A stretch of DNA of 64,000 bases from contig OW121848.1 of the NCBI GenBank assembly GCA_933228895.1, forward strand, positions 131,830,615-131,894,614, given 5' to 3'. The position numbers and the translations under genes are program-made. The notes beneath the pieces were generated by a model. That model made no database searches. It was not told where the DNA came from and was given only the letters and a program-made list of their open reading frames with translations. Position 1 is the stretch's first letter. The number at the start of each line of letters is the position of its first letter. The stretch comes from Platycnemis pennipes (taxonomy: Eukaryota; Arthropoda; Insecta; Odonata; Platycnemididae). Shown piece by piece: positions 31,258 through 43,478 of this stretch.

Positions 31258-33395
31258 AATACCTACATCTACATCTACGTAATACCCTGCGAGCCACCAC
31301 GAGGCTGTTTGGCAGGGGGTGAAGATCTCCAAACATGCACTATTGGCATGCAACTAGGATATTTAATGGAGACATGCTAGATAATAGGGTCACGCGCAGC
31401 TACATGGTTGGTATCTACATAATAAGAAAGGGATTATTGGTTGTTATTACATGCATCATGCACAACATCTGACTATATTTCACCTACATATCCCTTTGCT
31501 ACGCTGCCTATCGTTCTCTATTATGGTACGCGGGAAAAATGACTTTTTAAATCTATCGGTACGACAATATCTCTCCAATCTTGTTAATCTGATCAAAAGT
31601 AGCATAAGACGCAGGGGTTCTGAATACATCTAGCGTCATCTGTGGCCAACTCGGTTTTGAATTTACTTAAAAGGTTTAACCTAAATTTTAAACTGCGTTC
31701 TGATAGTAATTCCCATCCTAGTTCTTCTATTAAACTCGTAACACTTACACATTTATCATAACGGCTCTTAACAATTCTAGCGCATCTCCTTTGCACATGC
31801 TCTAATTCTTTTATCATACCTTCCTCGTACGGATCCCATATACCAGTGGCATATTCTAAATGAGGCCTGTCAGGTGTAATTTAGCTTCTTACTCGCACTC
31901 TCTCATCGCATTTGCCTAGAAGCCTTTTTACGAATCCTAATCTACGGTTCGCTACACTAGTTATTTCCCTGATGTGTTTCCCCCATGAAATGTATTCAGC
32001 GATGGTGACGCCTAAGTATTTAATAGATTGTACGTTAGATATTTTCTTTTCTTTGGTACAATAATTATTCCGGGGAAAGCTATTCTTTTTCCAAAAGTTC
32101 ATTACGGCGCATTTCTTCAAATTTAATTCTATCTGCCTAACTATCACGCCAATCATCGATCGCATCTAGATCCTTAGCTAAAGACTGACTGTCCTCTTTA
32201 TTTCTAATTTTCTTATACATTACTGCATCATCGGCAAAAATATGGAGCTTGCTGTTTTTAACTACTGTATTCAAGTCATTTACGTAGAGAAGAAATACAA
32301 TTGGGCCTATCACACTTCCCTGGGGAACACCCGATGTGACTTTTACTTCGCCTGAGCTAACGCCATCTTGTACCACCCTTTGAAGGCGTTCATGTAAGAA
32401 GTCTCCTATCCAGCCTACTATATTACTTTCCATCCCGTATGATTCTAATTTCGCGGGTAGTTTACAGTGGGGAACCTTGTCAAAAGCTTTTCTAAATTCA
32501 AGAAACGCTGTGTCTACCTGTACGTTACCTTCTCCGGAAACTAAAATGTCATGAACAAAAATACCTAATTGAATTTCACAATACCGTCCCTTTCTGAACC
32601 TATGCTGGTTTGTCATCAATTAATCCTGGCCATCGAGGTGTCCCATTATTAATGTAACTATAATATGCTCTATAATTTTACATGATAGTGACGTTAATGA
32701 TATTGGTGTATAATGACAAGGCTGTTCCCTATCGCCGCTTTCAAAAATTGGGGTCACGTTTGCTATCTTCCAGTCTTTTGGAACCGTGTATTTTTCGAGG
32801 GATTTGTTAAATATTACTTAAAGCTACGGAGCCATTTCGAGAACTAATTCTTTATACCCACGAGCTGGAATTCCTGAGGACCTCTTCGGGCTAATGTTTT
32901 TAGTAAAGATACGATACCGCTTCAAGATAATTTGATCGGGGAATTCGTTGCTGCATTCGGTCTGGTATGGTTTCGTGCAAACTGCGCTTCGATTGATTAA
33001 AAACGCTCTGAAAAATAATAATTTGACAAATTAGCCTTATCTAAACTGGAAGTTGCTATTTCGACCCTATCGTTTTTCAAAAAATTAACCGTTGTCTTTT
33101 AGTTCCCTGTACTTCCCTAACATATGATCATATTGTTTTGGATTTCCCTCTAGTTGTTCTCCGAGTACTTTTCTTCTGAATCCACTAAACGCTTTTCTAA
33201 TGGCTGTTTTACAAATTTTATAATGTTCGATAGTATTTTTTAGATCGCTATCAGCCACATATTTCTCCATTTTTCTTAGTTTCGCGTGGCTAACTCGTTG
33301 GCGTTTTAAACATTTTCTAACCTCCGCGTTGACCCGCCTTGGTTCTCTGTTCTCACTCGTATACGTATGAGTAGAGGTCCAGGAAAATAGTTTTA
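31258..33395 (-). mobile_element. Family A LINE, longest copy by span
   Basis: On minus this copy runs from an ORF2 region upstream of RT (FSGFRRKVLGEQLEGNPKQY near 33200, part of the linker between endonuclease and RT) through the RT to the tail at 31262. The RT is in pieces: 32137-32619 carries FRKGRYCEIQLGIFVHDI, FLEFRKAFDKVPHCKL, SGVPQGSVIGPIVFLLYVND and FADDAVMY; 31881-32165 carries LNLKKCAVMNFWKK and ISWGKHIREI; 31593-31840 carries the C-terminus. Frame changes and stops separate them. It closely resembles the plus-strand copy at 36125-36957. Confidence 0.88.
32137..32619 (-). pseudogene. RT palm of family A LINE copy
   Basis: A 160-codon open stretch with the RT motifs from GFRKG-like through SGVPQGS to the catalytic FADD pair. 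It is cut off from the rest of ORF2 by frameshifts at both ends. Confidence 0.82.
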
Positions 33396-33489
33396 TAAAA
33401 ATTCAAAATTAGTTTGAAGAATCTCAAAATTAGTGTACCTGCTGTAGTTTTATGCTTATTTTTGCTTTTTTCCGGTACAAATAAGATTG

Positions 33490-33914
33490 CAAAAATCAAA
33501 AAGTTCCAAAGGCTAAAGTACAGATTAAATCTCTTAGAGAAATTTCAATCGGATTGCTTTACTGAAGATGTTAGGCACATATTAAAAACACCAGCGTATC
33601 ATGCTAGATTCGACCAGCAAAATAAGATGAGAGATATAGATTGTCGTACCGATAGATTCAAAATGGCATTTTCCCCCGTACTATAAGAGAACAGAATAGG
33701 CAGCATAGGAAAGGGATAGGTAGGGGAAATATTTTAGATTATTCTGTAGTGCATGATGCATGTATTAACCCCTCAAATGCTACAGATACTAACAATCTAG
33801 TTGCATGAGACACTTTAGTTGCTTGTTTGCATATTAGTAGTGCATGCTTGGTGATCTTCACCCCCTGCCACACACCCTCACGGTGGCTTGCAGGGTACGT
33901 GTAGATGTAGATGT
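33490..33914 (+). mobile_element. Family A LINE 3' fragment
   Basis: LKYRLNLLEKFQSDCFTEDV, RHILKTPAYHARFDQQNKMR and IDCRTDRFKMAF are the C-terminal ORF2 blocks. A UTR with CACCCCCTGCCACACACCC and GTGTAGATGTAGATG follows, ending near 33914. Confidence 0.82.
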
Positions 33915-34169
33915 TTTAACTGTACCATCCAAGGGCACAAACAATTCGTAAGATATGAGATTCATACCTTTCCATTGTACTTAAAAATATTGTTATTGCT
34001 GCTGAATACTTTTCATATATGTAATGCTATTTACATATTGCCAATAAATACTACTAATAAAGGGAACTAATAAACAACGTCACCTATATCCTTAGTCTCT
34101 GTCTTCTGCCTGTGATAACAAGTGTATCGTCCGTGTCCGACTACATAAACCAATCATGAGATGGAGGAG

Positions 34170-34400
34170 GACGTTCACCCTCAAAGGGCGTAGGGGGCGA
34201 AGAAGGCGGGACGATATAATCTGCTATATCTTAAGACATGTTGGATTGATGAAGAGAATTGTGGAGGTAGAGATTTTTAGGAGAAGAATCATGTAAATAT
34301 GAATAGGTCAGCTGACAAAAGAACCAAGGGCGCTGAGTCTAAAAAAATCTTAGGACCTGTGATGACGACATAAATGCAATTATCTAAGAAAACTGTATAA
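34170..34400 (+). mobile_element. Decayed RTE-like fragment (family B)
   Basis: The plus-strand translation near 34225-34285 (YILRHVGLMKRIVEVE) matches the GHILRHDGLMKTIVEG block of family B, with more substitutions and stops than other copies. It is an old fragment with ill-defined ends. Confidence 0.5.
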
Positions 34401-35534
34401 ATCACTTAAATTCGTAGCATAACATGGTTAATGGTTCAGATATTTTGCTCAAACATCGACAGATGGAATAATGAGATTATCGAGGAAAAACTAGATCAAC
34501 TGTTGACCCAAAACTAAACCAAACACAAGAGCGGTCATCTGAGCCCGAACATGAGTCTGTTATCTCCATTACCCTCCCCCTTATTACAAACATCTGCAGA
34601 AAAAATGAACTCAAAACCATGTTAACGCTAATAAAACTCACAAATTTAATGTGAATAACTAAAAATGCTACGCAGAGTTTTTTTTACGACATTATGCTTG
34701 AGGAGCGAGAGAAATCGATAAATATTCATAGTGAAGTCGGTGGGGTAATAGTGTGACATTCTCTAACTTCCAGTTGCTTTGTGCTCAAATTTTAAATAAT
34801 CAAATTCCAACCTCAGAGGAATATATACAAGAATCGAACCAATTGACAGAAATTAAAATTTACTGATGTAACAAAATTGTTGCATAAATTATGTCTTTAA
34901 ATATAATTTATGTGATAAATTTAATTTAAAGATAAGGTTCATGCATCATGCGTCATAGTTGGCCTGTCTGAATTTACCTGTTTCTTCTAAGCTTTTAGTG
35001 ATACTTCTAACTTGAGTGGCATGCGTTGAGTGAAAGATTGGTAAATTTACCACAACACGTTAATTCTTTCAAAACCCCTCAGTGGGTTGGGATGGCGACA
35101 TCCGTGTGGCGTGTTTGAAAGCACTAAACGTAGATGCATTTGAAAGTGATTGTGTTTGAAAATCTATGAATCAATTGTCGACCAGTATCGATACTCAGAG
35201 TGAGACTCGGGCGCATGCGCGAGAAAGGTACATACGTGTCTGACCGCTGCCTCTCTCGCCTATGCTGCTGAAGCGTCCACAACCACCGCTCTTGCCTTTA
35301 CTGTGTGTCATGAATGTTCCCGAGGTGTAAAAATTCATGTATAAAATAGTTCAAATCAATTCGGTATTAGCGTGTGCTTTCATGCTCCTTACATCCTTCA
35401 ATCAGTGAATATAATCATTCATTGGACCTTCGTGCCGGATGTTACGTGGATGTGCGCCGGTTCATCGCCGGATTATCATCGGATTGCATACGCTAAGTAT
35501 CCATGACGTACTGAACATTATTTTAGGAGTAGGA
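34401..35534. other. No gene seen
   Basis: AT-rich, with a GC-richer stretch near 35190-35300. No coding frame is supported; the last part may already belong to the adjacent PLE-derived unit. Confidence 0.35.
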
Positions 35535-36115
35535 ATTGGTGCTTTCCCGGCGTACATGCTTCAAGAAGCTTTCTCGGGTTGTCCACCGGGCGTCTTCTGG
35601 CTGATTTGGACTTAGACGAACTTCTTACTAGTATTTGGCGAACTTTAGAGGTTTAAATAGCTAAGATGGATAAATTTATTGCCATGCAAAATTCGTACCT
35701 GAGGAAAATTAGTAACTCCAAGAAGGCAGCGCGAAAAAGAATCGAGGCTCGTTAAAAGTTCGAATGGAGAATCTTGACAGTTATTGGCAAAAAATATTGA
35801 GATGCTCATGAACAAATATACGAAAGTGAAATGTTAGACACTAATCATGAAAACTTTAATTCCAATTTTATAGATTGCGCGGAAGAGATGTATCTACGGA
35901 GGAAAGGGAAATTTGAGGAATTTCTCAGAAATTTTGTGTCAACGTCTGGCACAAACGAAATTTCCACCTCCGTGAGAATATAAATCAAAGCACAAGCCGA
36001 GCAATGTAATTTCCCTGAGGAAGTCTCCAGCAGCGGAGACGAAACGGTCGGTCATTATTAATCAAACTGTGTTTGTCACTGTGACACAGGTTTACCCAAA
36101 AAACGACGACGCTGG
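35535..36115 (+). mobile_element. Probable PLE-derived non-autonomous unit
   Basis: The left part contains GCTTTCCCGGCGTA and, about 30 bp later, TCTCGGGTTGTCCACCGGG. Both blocks recur in the same order at 45850-45905 in a compact inverted-repeat insertion. A short decayed frame (about 35665-35980) starts MDKFIAMQNSYLRKISNSKK and is helical and charged, without a recognised domain. A hammerhead-like core lies at 36015-36045. PLE origin is inferred from the terminal motifs. Confidence 0.45.
36015..36052 (+). ncRNA. Hammerhead-like core, CTGAGGA variant
   Basis: CTGAGGA (36015-36021; the fifth base is free in hammerheads) is followed by one A, a perfect 6-bp stem GTCTCC/GGAGAC with a 6-nt loop, then GAAAC (36041-36045) and GGTC. 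Core residues are complete. As in the other copies, one extra base follows the first core segment and stem I is weak. Confidence 0.5.
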
Positions 36116-36124
36116 ATGAAAGAT

Positions 36125-36957
36125 TAGCTTTCCCCGGAATAATTATTGCATCAAAGAAAAAAAATATCTAATGTAGAATCTATTAAATACTTAGGCATTA
36201 CCATCACTGAATACATGCCATGGGGGAATCACATCAGGTAAATAACTAGTGTAGCGAACCGTAGATTAGGATTCGTAAAAAGAGTTCTTGGCAAATGTGA
36301 TGAGAGAGTACGAGAAAGAAGCTATTTTACACATGTCAGGCCTCATTTAGAATATGCCGCTGGTATATGGGATTCGTACGTGGAAGGTATGATAAAATAA
36401 TTAGAGCGTGTGCAAAGGAGATGCGCTAGATTTGTTAAGGGCCGTTATGATAAATGTGTAAGTGTTACGAGTTTAATAGAAGAACTAGGATGGGAATTAC
36501 TATCAGAACGCAGTTTAAAATTTAGGTTAAACCTTTTAAGTAAATTCTAAACCGATTTGTTCCCAGATTACGTTAGACATATATTAAGAACCCCTGAGTA
36601 TTATGATACTTTTGATCAGATTAACAAGATTTGAGAGATAGATTGCCGTACCGATAGATTTGAAATGTCATTTTTCCCGCGTACCATAAGAGAGAACAAT
36701 AGGCAGCGTAGCAAAGGGATATGTTGGTGAAATATAGTCAGAGTAGTTTGTAGTGCATGACGCATGTAATAACTACCAATAACCCCTTTCTTATTATGTA
36801 GATACAAACCATGTAGCTGCACGTGACCCTATTATCTAGCATGTCTCCATTAAATATCCTAGTTGAATGTCAATAGTGCATGTTTGGTGATCTTCACCCC
36901 CTGCCACACAACCTCGTGGTGGCTCGCAGGGTATTACATAGACGTAGATTGTCTCTA
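36125..36957 (+). mobile_element. Family A LINE fragment
   Basis: The plus strand holds NVESIKYLGITITEYMPWGN, a stop, NRRLGFVKRVLGKCDERVRE, VRPHLEYAAGIWD-like, ERVQRRCARFVKGRYDKCVS and FRLNLLSKF blocks, then the UTR and tail ending at 36957. It is nearly the same as the minus-strand copy at 31258-32165, so these two form an inverted pair about 4 kb apart. Confidence 0.85.
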
Positions 36958-37823
36958 GCAACTAAGTTACACTCACTAACCCCTTATCGCAGCAATTATT
37001 TTAAAATCTGGCTGATCTCCTCATAATCGTGAACAAGGCATTTTATTCATTTTGTGGAGGGGGTTAGATGTGAAATAGCTTCGCGCAACTTTACTGGTGT
37101 TAAATAATGCCGAGTTAGGATACACAATGGAAGGATAGATGGATAAATATATAGATGAGGAGCAGGAAAGTTTGTTTTTACCTAATGATGAAAACAATTG
37201 GGCATCGAATAGGTGGGTAAAAAAATTGTTCTGGAGATGCTGGACGAGAATTTCTCTTGCAGGAGAATCAAGGACTCAGACTGTGCCCTCCTTGTCTTCC
37301 ATTCTGAAATGTCCTTCCTGCATTGCAATTGACTCAAAGTTTCAAGACTTCATTACTAAATACCAATTTATCCAAAACTAAGCCCTCCTTTCTTATTCAT
37401 TTCGTTAAACTTACCTAGTTTCCCATTTTATTCATAAACCTAGGTTACTTTCTTGAGAGGAAAGGCATACAAAATTTGAGCGTATTCCCTGCACCCCAGC
37501 ACATCAATGACTGAATGATCCAGCACGTCATCAGAATTACGTCATTCCTCGTATCGTAATAAAAAATTTTACCTGATAAAGACACCATGGACTTTGTTAG
37601 GCACGGGATTTCAAATCAACTAACAAGGAAAATTAACACAGGTTTCCAGTGTCATTTTCGGAATTCTGCGCTACTATATTCGTTCCCAAGTTTCCGCAGC
37701 GTTACTTGGATGAATTCTGCATTCCGTATTTTCATCCGAGTTTTTTTTACATAGTTAACAACATTTTCGCCAGCTTTCCTTCAGGCGTTTTCAGGTCGAG
37801 CATTGCGGAACCCTCCTATCAGA
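36958..37823. other. No gene seen
   Basis: No supported coding frame. A short frame at 37139-37381 shows no recognisable domain and no splice context. Confidence 0.35.
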
Positions 37824-37950
37824 TAATCTCTTCATATTTTCGTATTTCTTCTCTTTCACTCGGACCATCGAAGGTTCTATATATCTTATGCGAGGCCTTC
37901 CTCTGCCATTGTTACCGTTGAATTATCCTTGGACAACTTTCTTCATCAGG
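37824..37950 (-). mobile_element. RTE-like LINE remnant (family B)
   Basis: On minus, a FMKKVVQG-like block near 37940 and GRGRPRIRYIEPS-like near 37880 correspond to the LMKTIVEGKVNGKNGKGRPR region. Only about 125 bp remain, without the terminal tail. Confidence 0.6.
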
Positions 37951-39299
37951 CCTTGTTATGCATAGAAATTCATGTCATACATAGTTTTTTTTACATAGTC
38001 CCGCAGGTTATAATGAGTGTCCCATTGATCGTGTCTCATTTTTGACCTGTAATTTTAGACACTTCCTTTGCAGCCACATGGATGAAATTTGCTATCTGGC
38101 TAGAAAAAGGTTGTAAATTTTGTTGAGTCTAAGCAAAATTTTAAAAATATGACCTTTTAACCGCAGAAATAGGGTCCAACCTAAAATCCAAATTTTGCCT
38201 TATGGGCTTTCAATAGAAAAAATACTTATTTAGCGAAACTTTTAACTAATAGGTTTTTGGGCACGAAGAACACGATGAAAGAATTTTCTAGTTCAAAAAT
38301 TGCAACCGTGACCCCTAAAAGGTTACAGTCATGGTCACTGGGGTTATAAAAAGTGAATCAAAGTTTGTTGTTTGGATTTATAGATGGAAGCATGGAAATT
38401 TCTAGAATTTAATTCATGAAGTAAACCTCATAGATATAAACCTTATGAAAGCTCTTTCCAGTCAAACCTTATGAAAGTTCTTTCCAGTATTTTCGCTCCA
38501 TTCCATCCTTTTACCACAGGGCCTCTAGTGGTAATGGCATGGCAATGACTTGACGCCGAATTTTTAGGGAAACAAATATAACCCGGCATTCTCACCAGTT
38601 TTTTCCCGCGTGCGCATTAATTTACCATGAAATAAATCATTTCATATTTTTATGCCTACTGTTTCACAACAAAAAGACTATGATCTCCGGGTTGGAGATT
38701 GTGCTTAAGTGAATAGGAGCTCATATTTGGGGATCGTATCTTGCTGATTAGTCCGTCGGATAGAATTCACACGGGATTGAATTCTAACCCCAGAAACCGC
38801 TTCATGAGTTGTAATTGTCAAAATTACTCTGTATGGGGAAATGTGATTGTCAAGGCCGAACTCTTGACTACAAGACAGCATTGGCCGTACTACCATCGTC
38901 TTTTGGCTTATTGTGAGCAATATTTACCCATTAGAACTTTCAACTCTCTATAATGAAGGCACGCGGAGTTAGCTCGTAATTGGACCGTCGTGTGGTTTAA
39001 GTCGTGGCTTCTTAAGGCAAATATTAAGACTTAACAGTCCTTGAAAATCCCAAAGCTGCCAATCCCAGGCTGGGGTAAACGGCCCGAGGTAAAGGCAAAG
39101 AATATTGGTATACATACTACATTGCTATCGAATATTGTGTTGAGCTTGGGTGCTGGTCTGGTTGGTAATGGTATAGCTCACCGAATACCAAAAACAACGG
39201 CGAGTGAAATTCACACAGAAGGGTCACAAGGGGACTGTTCCTTTTCCTATGCTTCCATTGATTTCCCAGAAAAAACTGGTATCCAGAAAATTACCACTT
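37951..39299. other. No gene seen; short tandem duplication
   Basis: Within AT-rich sequence a 26-bp unit AAACCTTATGAAAGCTCTTT... occurs twice in tandem at about 38438-38489, differing at few bases. A 121-codon frame at 39041-39406 partly overlaps a SINE head and is not considered a gene. Confidence 0.4.
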
Positions 39300-39405
39300 C
39301 ACTGTTTCGCTTGAATTGTCCAAAGGACTCTCACCGGAAACGAACCCACGGCCTCCGGTCGGCAGCACAGCACTGGGCCACTACGTTCAATCGCTATCGA
39401 AAATA
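39300..39405 (-). mobile_element. tRNA-derived SINE head
   Basis: The minus strand reads GTAGTGGCCCAGTGCTGTGC (box A region) and then GTGGGTTCGTTTCC (box B) with tRNA-like spacing. The cloverleaf is not fully formed. A tRNA pseudogene is an alternative. Confidence 0.5.
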
Positions 39406-39781
39406 ACACCAGCTAGCATATTTCGGATGAATTTTTGAATCATTAGGCACATTATATTTAATGGTTTGGCCCGCGTTAGGTAGACTAAAAGAAAAGGTCG
39501 TACGTATATGATTAATCCTTCGGCCACTCAGGCCGTGGCTCATAAATTGCGTGTTATCTTGTTAGGTGCGATTCTCGAGATGATAAGTGATGCGGCTATC
39601 TCCGAACACTATGAGAAACGATAGTATAAAGGGTGGATCTTAAAGAATTATGTAACTATTATTATTTTAAAATATAGACACGTTATTTTCCAAAAAAAGT
39701 AGCAACAGTTATGAATTAATCTGAATTTTGTCCAAAAACAAAAAGAAATTCATTGATTATAATTTCCTAAGACAAAATATT

Positions 39782-39865
39782 TGTCAGGTGTGGGGTTCGA
39801 ACCCACGCTCCCCTCAGGGAACCAGAACTTAAGTCTGGCGCCTTAGACCGCTCGGCCAACCTGAC
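39782..39865 (-). tRNA. trnL-UAA: tRNA-Leu(TAA)
   Basis: An 84-nt cloverleaf on minus. Acceptor GTCAGGT pairs with ACCTGAC over 7 bp; discriminator A. Box A is TGGCCGAGCGG. Anticodon arm CCAGA-CTTAAGT-TCTGG gives anticodon TAA, leucine. The long variable arm TTCCCTGAGGGGAGC fits a class II tRNA. T arm GTGGG-TTCGAAC-CCCAC is perfect and holds box B GGTTCGAAC. A TTTT about 9 nt downstream serves as pol III terminator. No intron and no CCA are encoded, as expected for a nuclear gene. It reads UUA codons in cytosolic translation. Confidence 0.96.
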
Positions 39866-40289
39866 CATAACGAACTGCGTCGAATCGATCAAAGTCGAAT
39901 CGTTGGGATTACTCGTATATGAGGTTACTATGAACCAAATTCAAAGTGTGGAAAATTATTACTTAATGAACCTGATGACACGATAAAGGCAAGGAGAAAA
40001 TTGTTACAAGTGAAATGAGTAAGCAGTCATTGGTTAAGCTTAGAAGAAATGTGTTAGAGACGCAGAAGAAGGTGCAGGGTAAGAAGGAAATGGTGAAGTA
40101 TACCCAGAATCGGGAAACAAAAGGAAATGATATTTGCACGAGAAGAAAGGTCTGTTGGACAGGGAATAGCGCCATGCAACTCAGGTTCAACCAAGTTGGT
40201 ATACAATTTCTATCACCTTGAGGTTTACCAAACTAATACGTCCATTACGATGATCGTAATCAATTGCAACTTGGAGTGTTTGAGTTAGG
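39866..40289. other. No gene seen
   Basis: Sequence upstream of the tRNA-Leu gene. No additional promoter element or frame is supported. Confidence 0.4.
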
Positions 40290-40430
40290 GAGCCTGTAAG
40301 GCTTATAAGCTACCTAATCCGTCCGTCGGATGGGTCGTTAAGCCGTGGTACCCTTGGCGCCTTTCGTTAAGAGTAGGCTAATGCCGACGCCGGGTTTCCC
40401 TCCACCCAGCCACCTCCCCTGAATAACTAC
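40290..40430 (+). mobile_element. SINE body fragment
   Basis: AAGCCGTGGTACCCTTGGCG, CCTTTCGTTAAGAGTAGGC and GCCGACGCCGGG match, in opposite orientation, the body of the SINE at 20425-20652, and more weakly that at 61541-61815. The tRNA-like head is missing or decayed. Confidence 0.6.
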
Positions 40431-40782
40431 CACTAAGAAACAAGAAGGAAATAGTCGTTAGAGTAGCCCAGAAGAAGAGGTCACTCGACCAAGAGAAGAA
40501 TCCACTTACACCTTGAGGAACATTTCATCAGGGCATTCATCAGATGGACGCTTGTTTAAGGCAGTGAGGCTTGGATGTAAGCAGCAGAATAGAAGTAAAG
40601 ACTGAAAGCATGCGAAATATATGGTGCTACCATAGAATATGCATAATATAGAGAGCTCACAGCATTGGGCATAACTTTTATCGCTCAGTTTAACCTTCAC
40701 GTGGTCCCTAAATGGCACTGGAGTTGCTGCGCGCATGACGACAGACCCGTATCGGACCCTGAAAAACGCCCGGTCAGTTTTA
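40431..40782. other. No gene seen
   Basis: Short spacer without a recognised feature. Confidence 0.4.
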
Positions 40783-41150
40783 ATCTACATCTACATCTAC
40801 GCGATACCCTGCAAGCCATCGCGAGGGTGTGTGGCTGGGGATGAAGATCACCAAACATGCGCTATTGACATTCAAACAAGCAACTATAGGGTCTCAAGCA
40901 AATAGATTGTTAGTATCTATAGTATTTAAGTGATTAATACATGCATCGTGCAATACAGACTACTCTAAAATATTTCCCCTACCTATCCCTTTGCTATGTT
41001 GCCTATTGTATTCTCTTATATGTAGTACGGGGGAAAAATGACGTATTGAATCTATCACTTCGAAAATCCATCTCTCTAATCTTATTTATCTGGTCGAATC
41101 TAGCATAATACGCTGGTGTTTAAATACATACCTAACATCTTCAGTAAAGC
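40783..41150 (-). mobile_element. Family A LINE fragment, 3' part
   Basis: Tail repeats at 40785-40800, the terminal signature and 3' UTR, then the decayed end of ORF2 to about 41150. A plus-strand 3' end (41155-41268) interrupts it, and minus-strand ORF2 resumes at 41269. Confidence 0.8.
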
Positions 41151-41154
41151 TATC

Positions 41155-41268
41155 CGTGAGACCCTATAGTTGCTTGTTTGCATGTTGGTAGTGCATGCTT
41201 GGTAATCTTCACCCCCTGCCACACACCCTCGCGGTGGCTTGCAGGGTATCGTGTAGATGTAGATATAG
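41155..41268 (+). mobile_element. Family A LINE 3' end inserted into another family A copy
   Basis: About 110 bp of plus-strand 3' terminus with GTTGCTTGTTTGCATG, TTCACCCCCTGCCACACACC and a GTGTAGATGTAGATATAG tail, lying inside a minus-strand copy of the same family. Confidence 0.78.
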
Positions 41269-42280
41269 ATTGGACTGAAATATCTCTAATAGAGTTAATC
41301 AAATCTCTCTGATCAAACCTAATTCATTCGGATCCCATACACTGGCTACATACTCAAGGTGGGGCCTAATCAGTGAAAAGTAACATCGCTCTTTTGTCTT
41401 CTCATCACATTTCCCAAGTACTCTTTTTATAAATCCTAGTTTTCTCTTCGCTCGGCCGCATATTTCCCGGATGTGTCTTCCCCACGATAAATCAGTGATT
41501 CTTACTCCTAAATACCTTATGGTTTCCACGCTCTCGATCTTCGTGTTACTAATTTTATAGGCTCGCTCTATCGAATTATTCCTCTTCCAAAAATTTATAG
41601 TTACACACTTTTTAAGATTAAGATCTAACTTCCATTTGTCGCACCACTCTTGAATTGCATCTAAATCCTAGTAAGCGATTTCCTGTCTTCTTCTTTTGAT
41701 AAACCCCTGTACGCCACGGCAACGTCTGCAAAAAGTCTAAGCTTACTATTAACTACGGTACTGAAATCGTTTATGTATTAAAGAAATAAAAGCGGACCTG
41801 TTACGTTACCCTGTGTAACTCCCGATGTGACTTTGATTATGTCCGACATGATACCATCTATAGCAACCCTCTGCTCTCGCCCACTTAGGAAGTCTTTTAC
41901 CCAACATACAACGTCTTTATTTATACCAAAACACTCAAACTTCAAAATTAATTTATCCTGATGAACTTTATCAAAAATCCTTTTTAAAATCTGAAAATAT
42001 CGCATCAACTTCAGTACTTTTTTGCCGTAGACTAAAATATCGTGTACGAATAAAGCTAATTGTGTCTCGCAAGATCTACTTTTCCTGAACCCATGTTGGC
42101 TGTTTATGCCCCATGATCGAACTGACTAAAAATGTGCTTAAACACCTTACAAGAGATTGACCAATGATGAGAGATGGGTCTGTAGTTACTAGGTTCTTCC
42201 CTATCACCGCTTTTGAAAATAGGTTTAATGGTAGCTACTTTCCAATCCTTGGGTTCTGTTGGCTCTTTAGTGTAAAGTTT
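41269..42280 (-). mobile_element. Family A LINE fragment, RT to C-terminus
   Basis: On minus: GFRKSRSCETQLALFVHDI-like near 42090, ILKRIFDKVHQDKLILKFEC near 41970, SGVTQGNVTGPLLFL near 41820, a FADV-like variant of the FADD site near 41735, then GVRITDLSWGRHIREICG near 41470 and RPHLEYVASVWDP near 41360. It has several frameshifts, and the RT active site seems altered. Confidence 0.8.
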
Positions 42281-42379
42281 TCTGAGACACTATCGCATTC
42301 CCCCCACCCTCGCCCTCCATCTCCCAGTCTCACCATGTCGGTTACCATATTTATTAATTGCCGAATCTGATGGAGTTTG

Positions 42380-43478
42380 TGAAATAAAACTGTAAATACT
42401 ATCGGATACCAGATTGCAGAAGGTATCTCCAAGAACCTCTTTTCGACACCACCTGACCGCCGCCATCGGAGCTCTTCAACTTGGACCCTGGTGCAGAAGA
42501 TGAAGACATCAGTAAACAGACCTAACCTGGTGGTCACAAAGGCCGACAAAGGAAACAGTATTGTTATTCTTTCCAAAGCTGACTACGAACTTAAATTCAA
42601 TTAATTCTTTAATTGCAATTATTTCGAAATCCTACCCAAGGATCCTTCATCAAGGTTTCAAAAAGAATATAAAAAAATACGTTGCCTCGGTGTTCGACCA
42701 TAATTCCTCCCACCTAGTATATGCATTTAATTAATATGAATCCCCTTCCCCCTCGCCTTTATGGTCTGCCCAAAACTCATAAAGATAATATACCTATCCG
42801 ACCTATTGTTTCACATTTTCCGGCGCCAGCACATAAGGTCGCCGTAAAACTGAACTCTATCTTAAAAGAACTTTCCGCTTTCAAATCGAAATATTCTATT
42901 AGAATCTCCATTGAACCGACCAAGAAACTTGCTAAAATACGAATATCCCCGAACTCTGAACTTATCTCATTTGATGTCACCAACCTGTTCACTTCTGTCC
43001 CGGCTGAAGAGGCCGTCTCCCTAGCCTTTAATTTAGTTAAAAACTCACAGGGAGTATCCAGGCTTATTTTCGAATTAGAGTTGTTGCTCAGCCTGTGTGT
43101 TTTACAGAATTATCTGCTTTTTAATGGTTTTTATCTTTCGACAAACCCGCGGTCTATCCATGGATTCACCTCTCTCCCCTATTTTAGCCGATATTTTTAT
43201 GTGCAACCTAGGATATAAATTTTTTACTTACAATAACCCACTTTTACCTAATGTAACATGCAGGTACTGCTATGTTCATGATATTTTATGTTTATGACCT
43301 GGTAGCCTTCGTCAGCTTCATATTTTTAAAACTCATTTAAGTTCATTACATGACTTGCCCTTGAGGTGGGTGGTAAGGTATTAAACTTTTTAGACATGAC
43401 AATTAAAATAACCAATGATCACCGCTCCTTCTCCATTCTTAGAAAAGCAGCGTATTCCGATGTAATAATCCCTAATCA
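42380..43478 (+). mobile_element. Penelope-like element 2, RT region
   Basis: Plus-strand blocks in PLE order: VVTKADKGNSIVILSKADY (near 42530), RLYGLPKTHKDNIPIRPIVS (near 42750), SFDVTNLFTSVPAEEAVSLA (near 42965), CVLQNYLLFNGFYL (near 43100), RGLSMDSPLSPILADIF (near 43150) and CRYCYVHDILCL (near 43260), then VLNFLDMTI (near 43380). YVHD replaces the catalytic YVDD, so one active-site aspartate is lost, and frameshifts break the frame. A family A LINE tail interrupts it at 43479. Confidence 0.88.
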
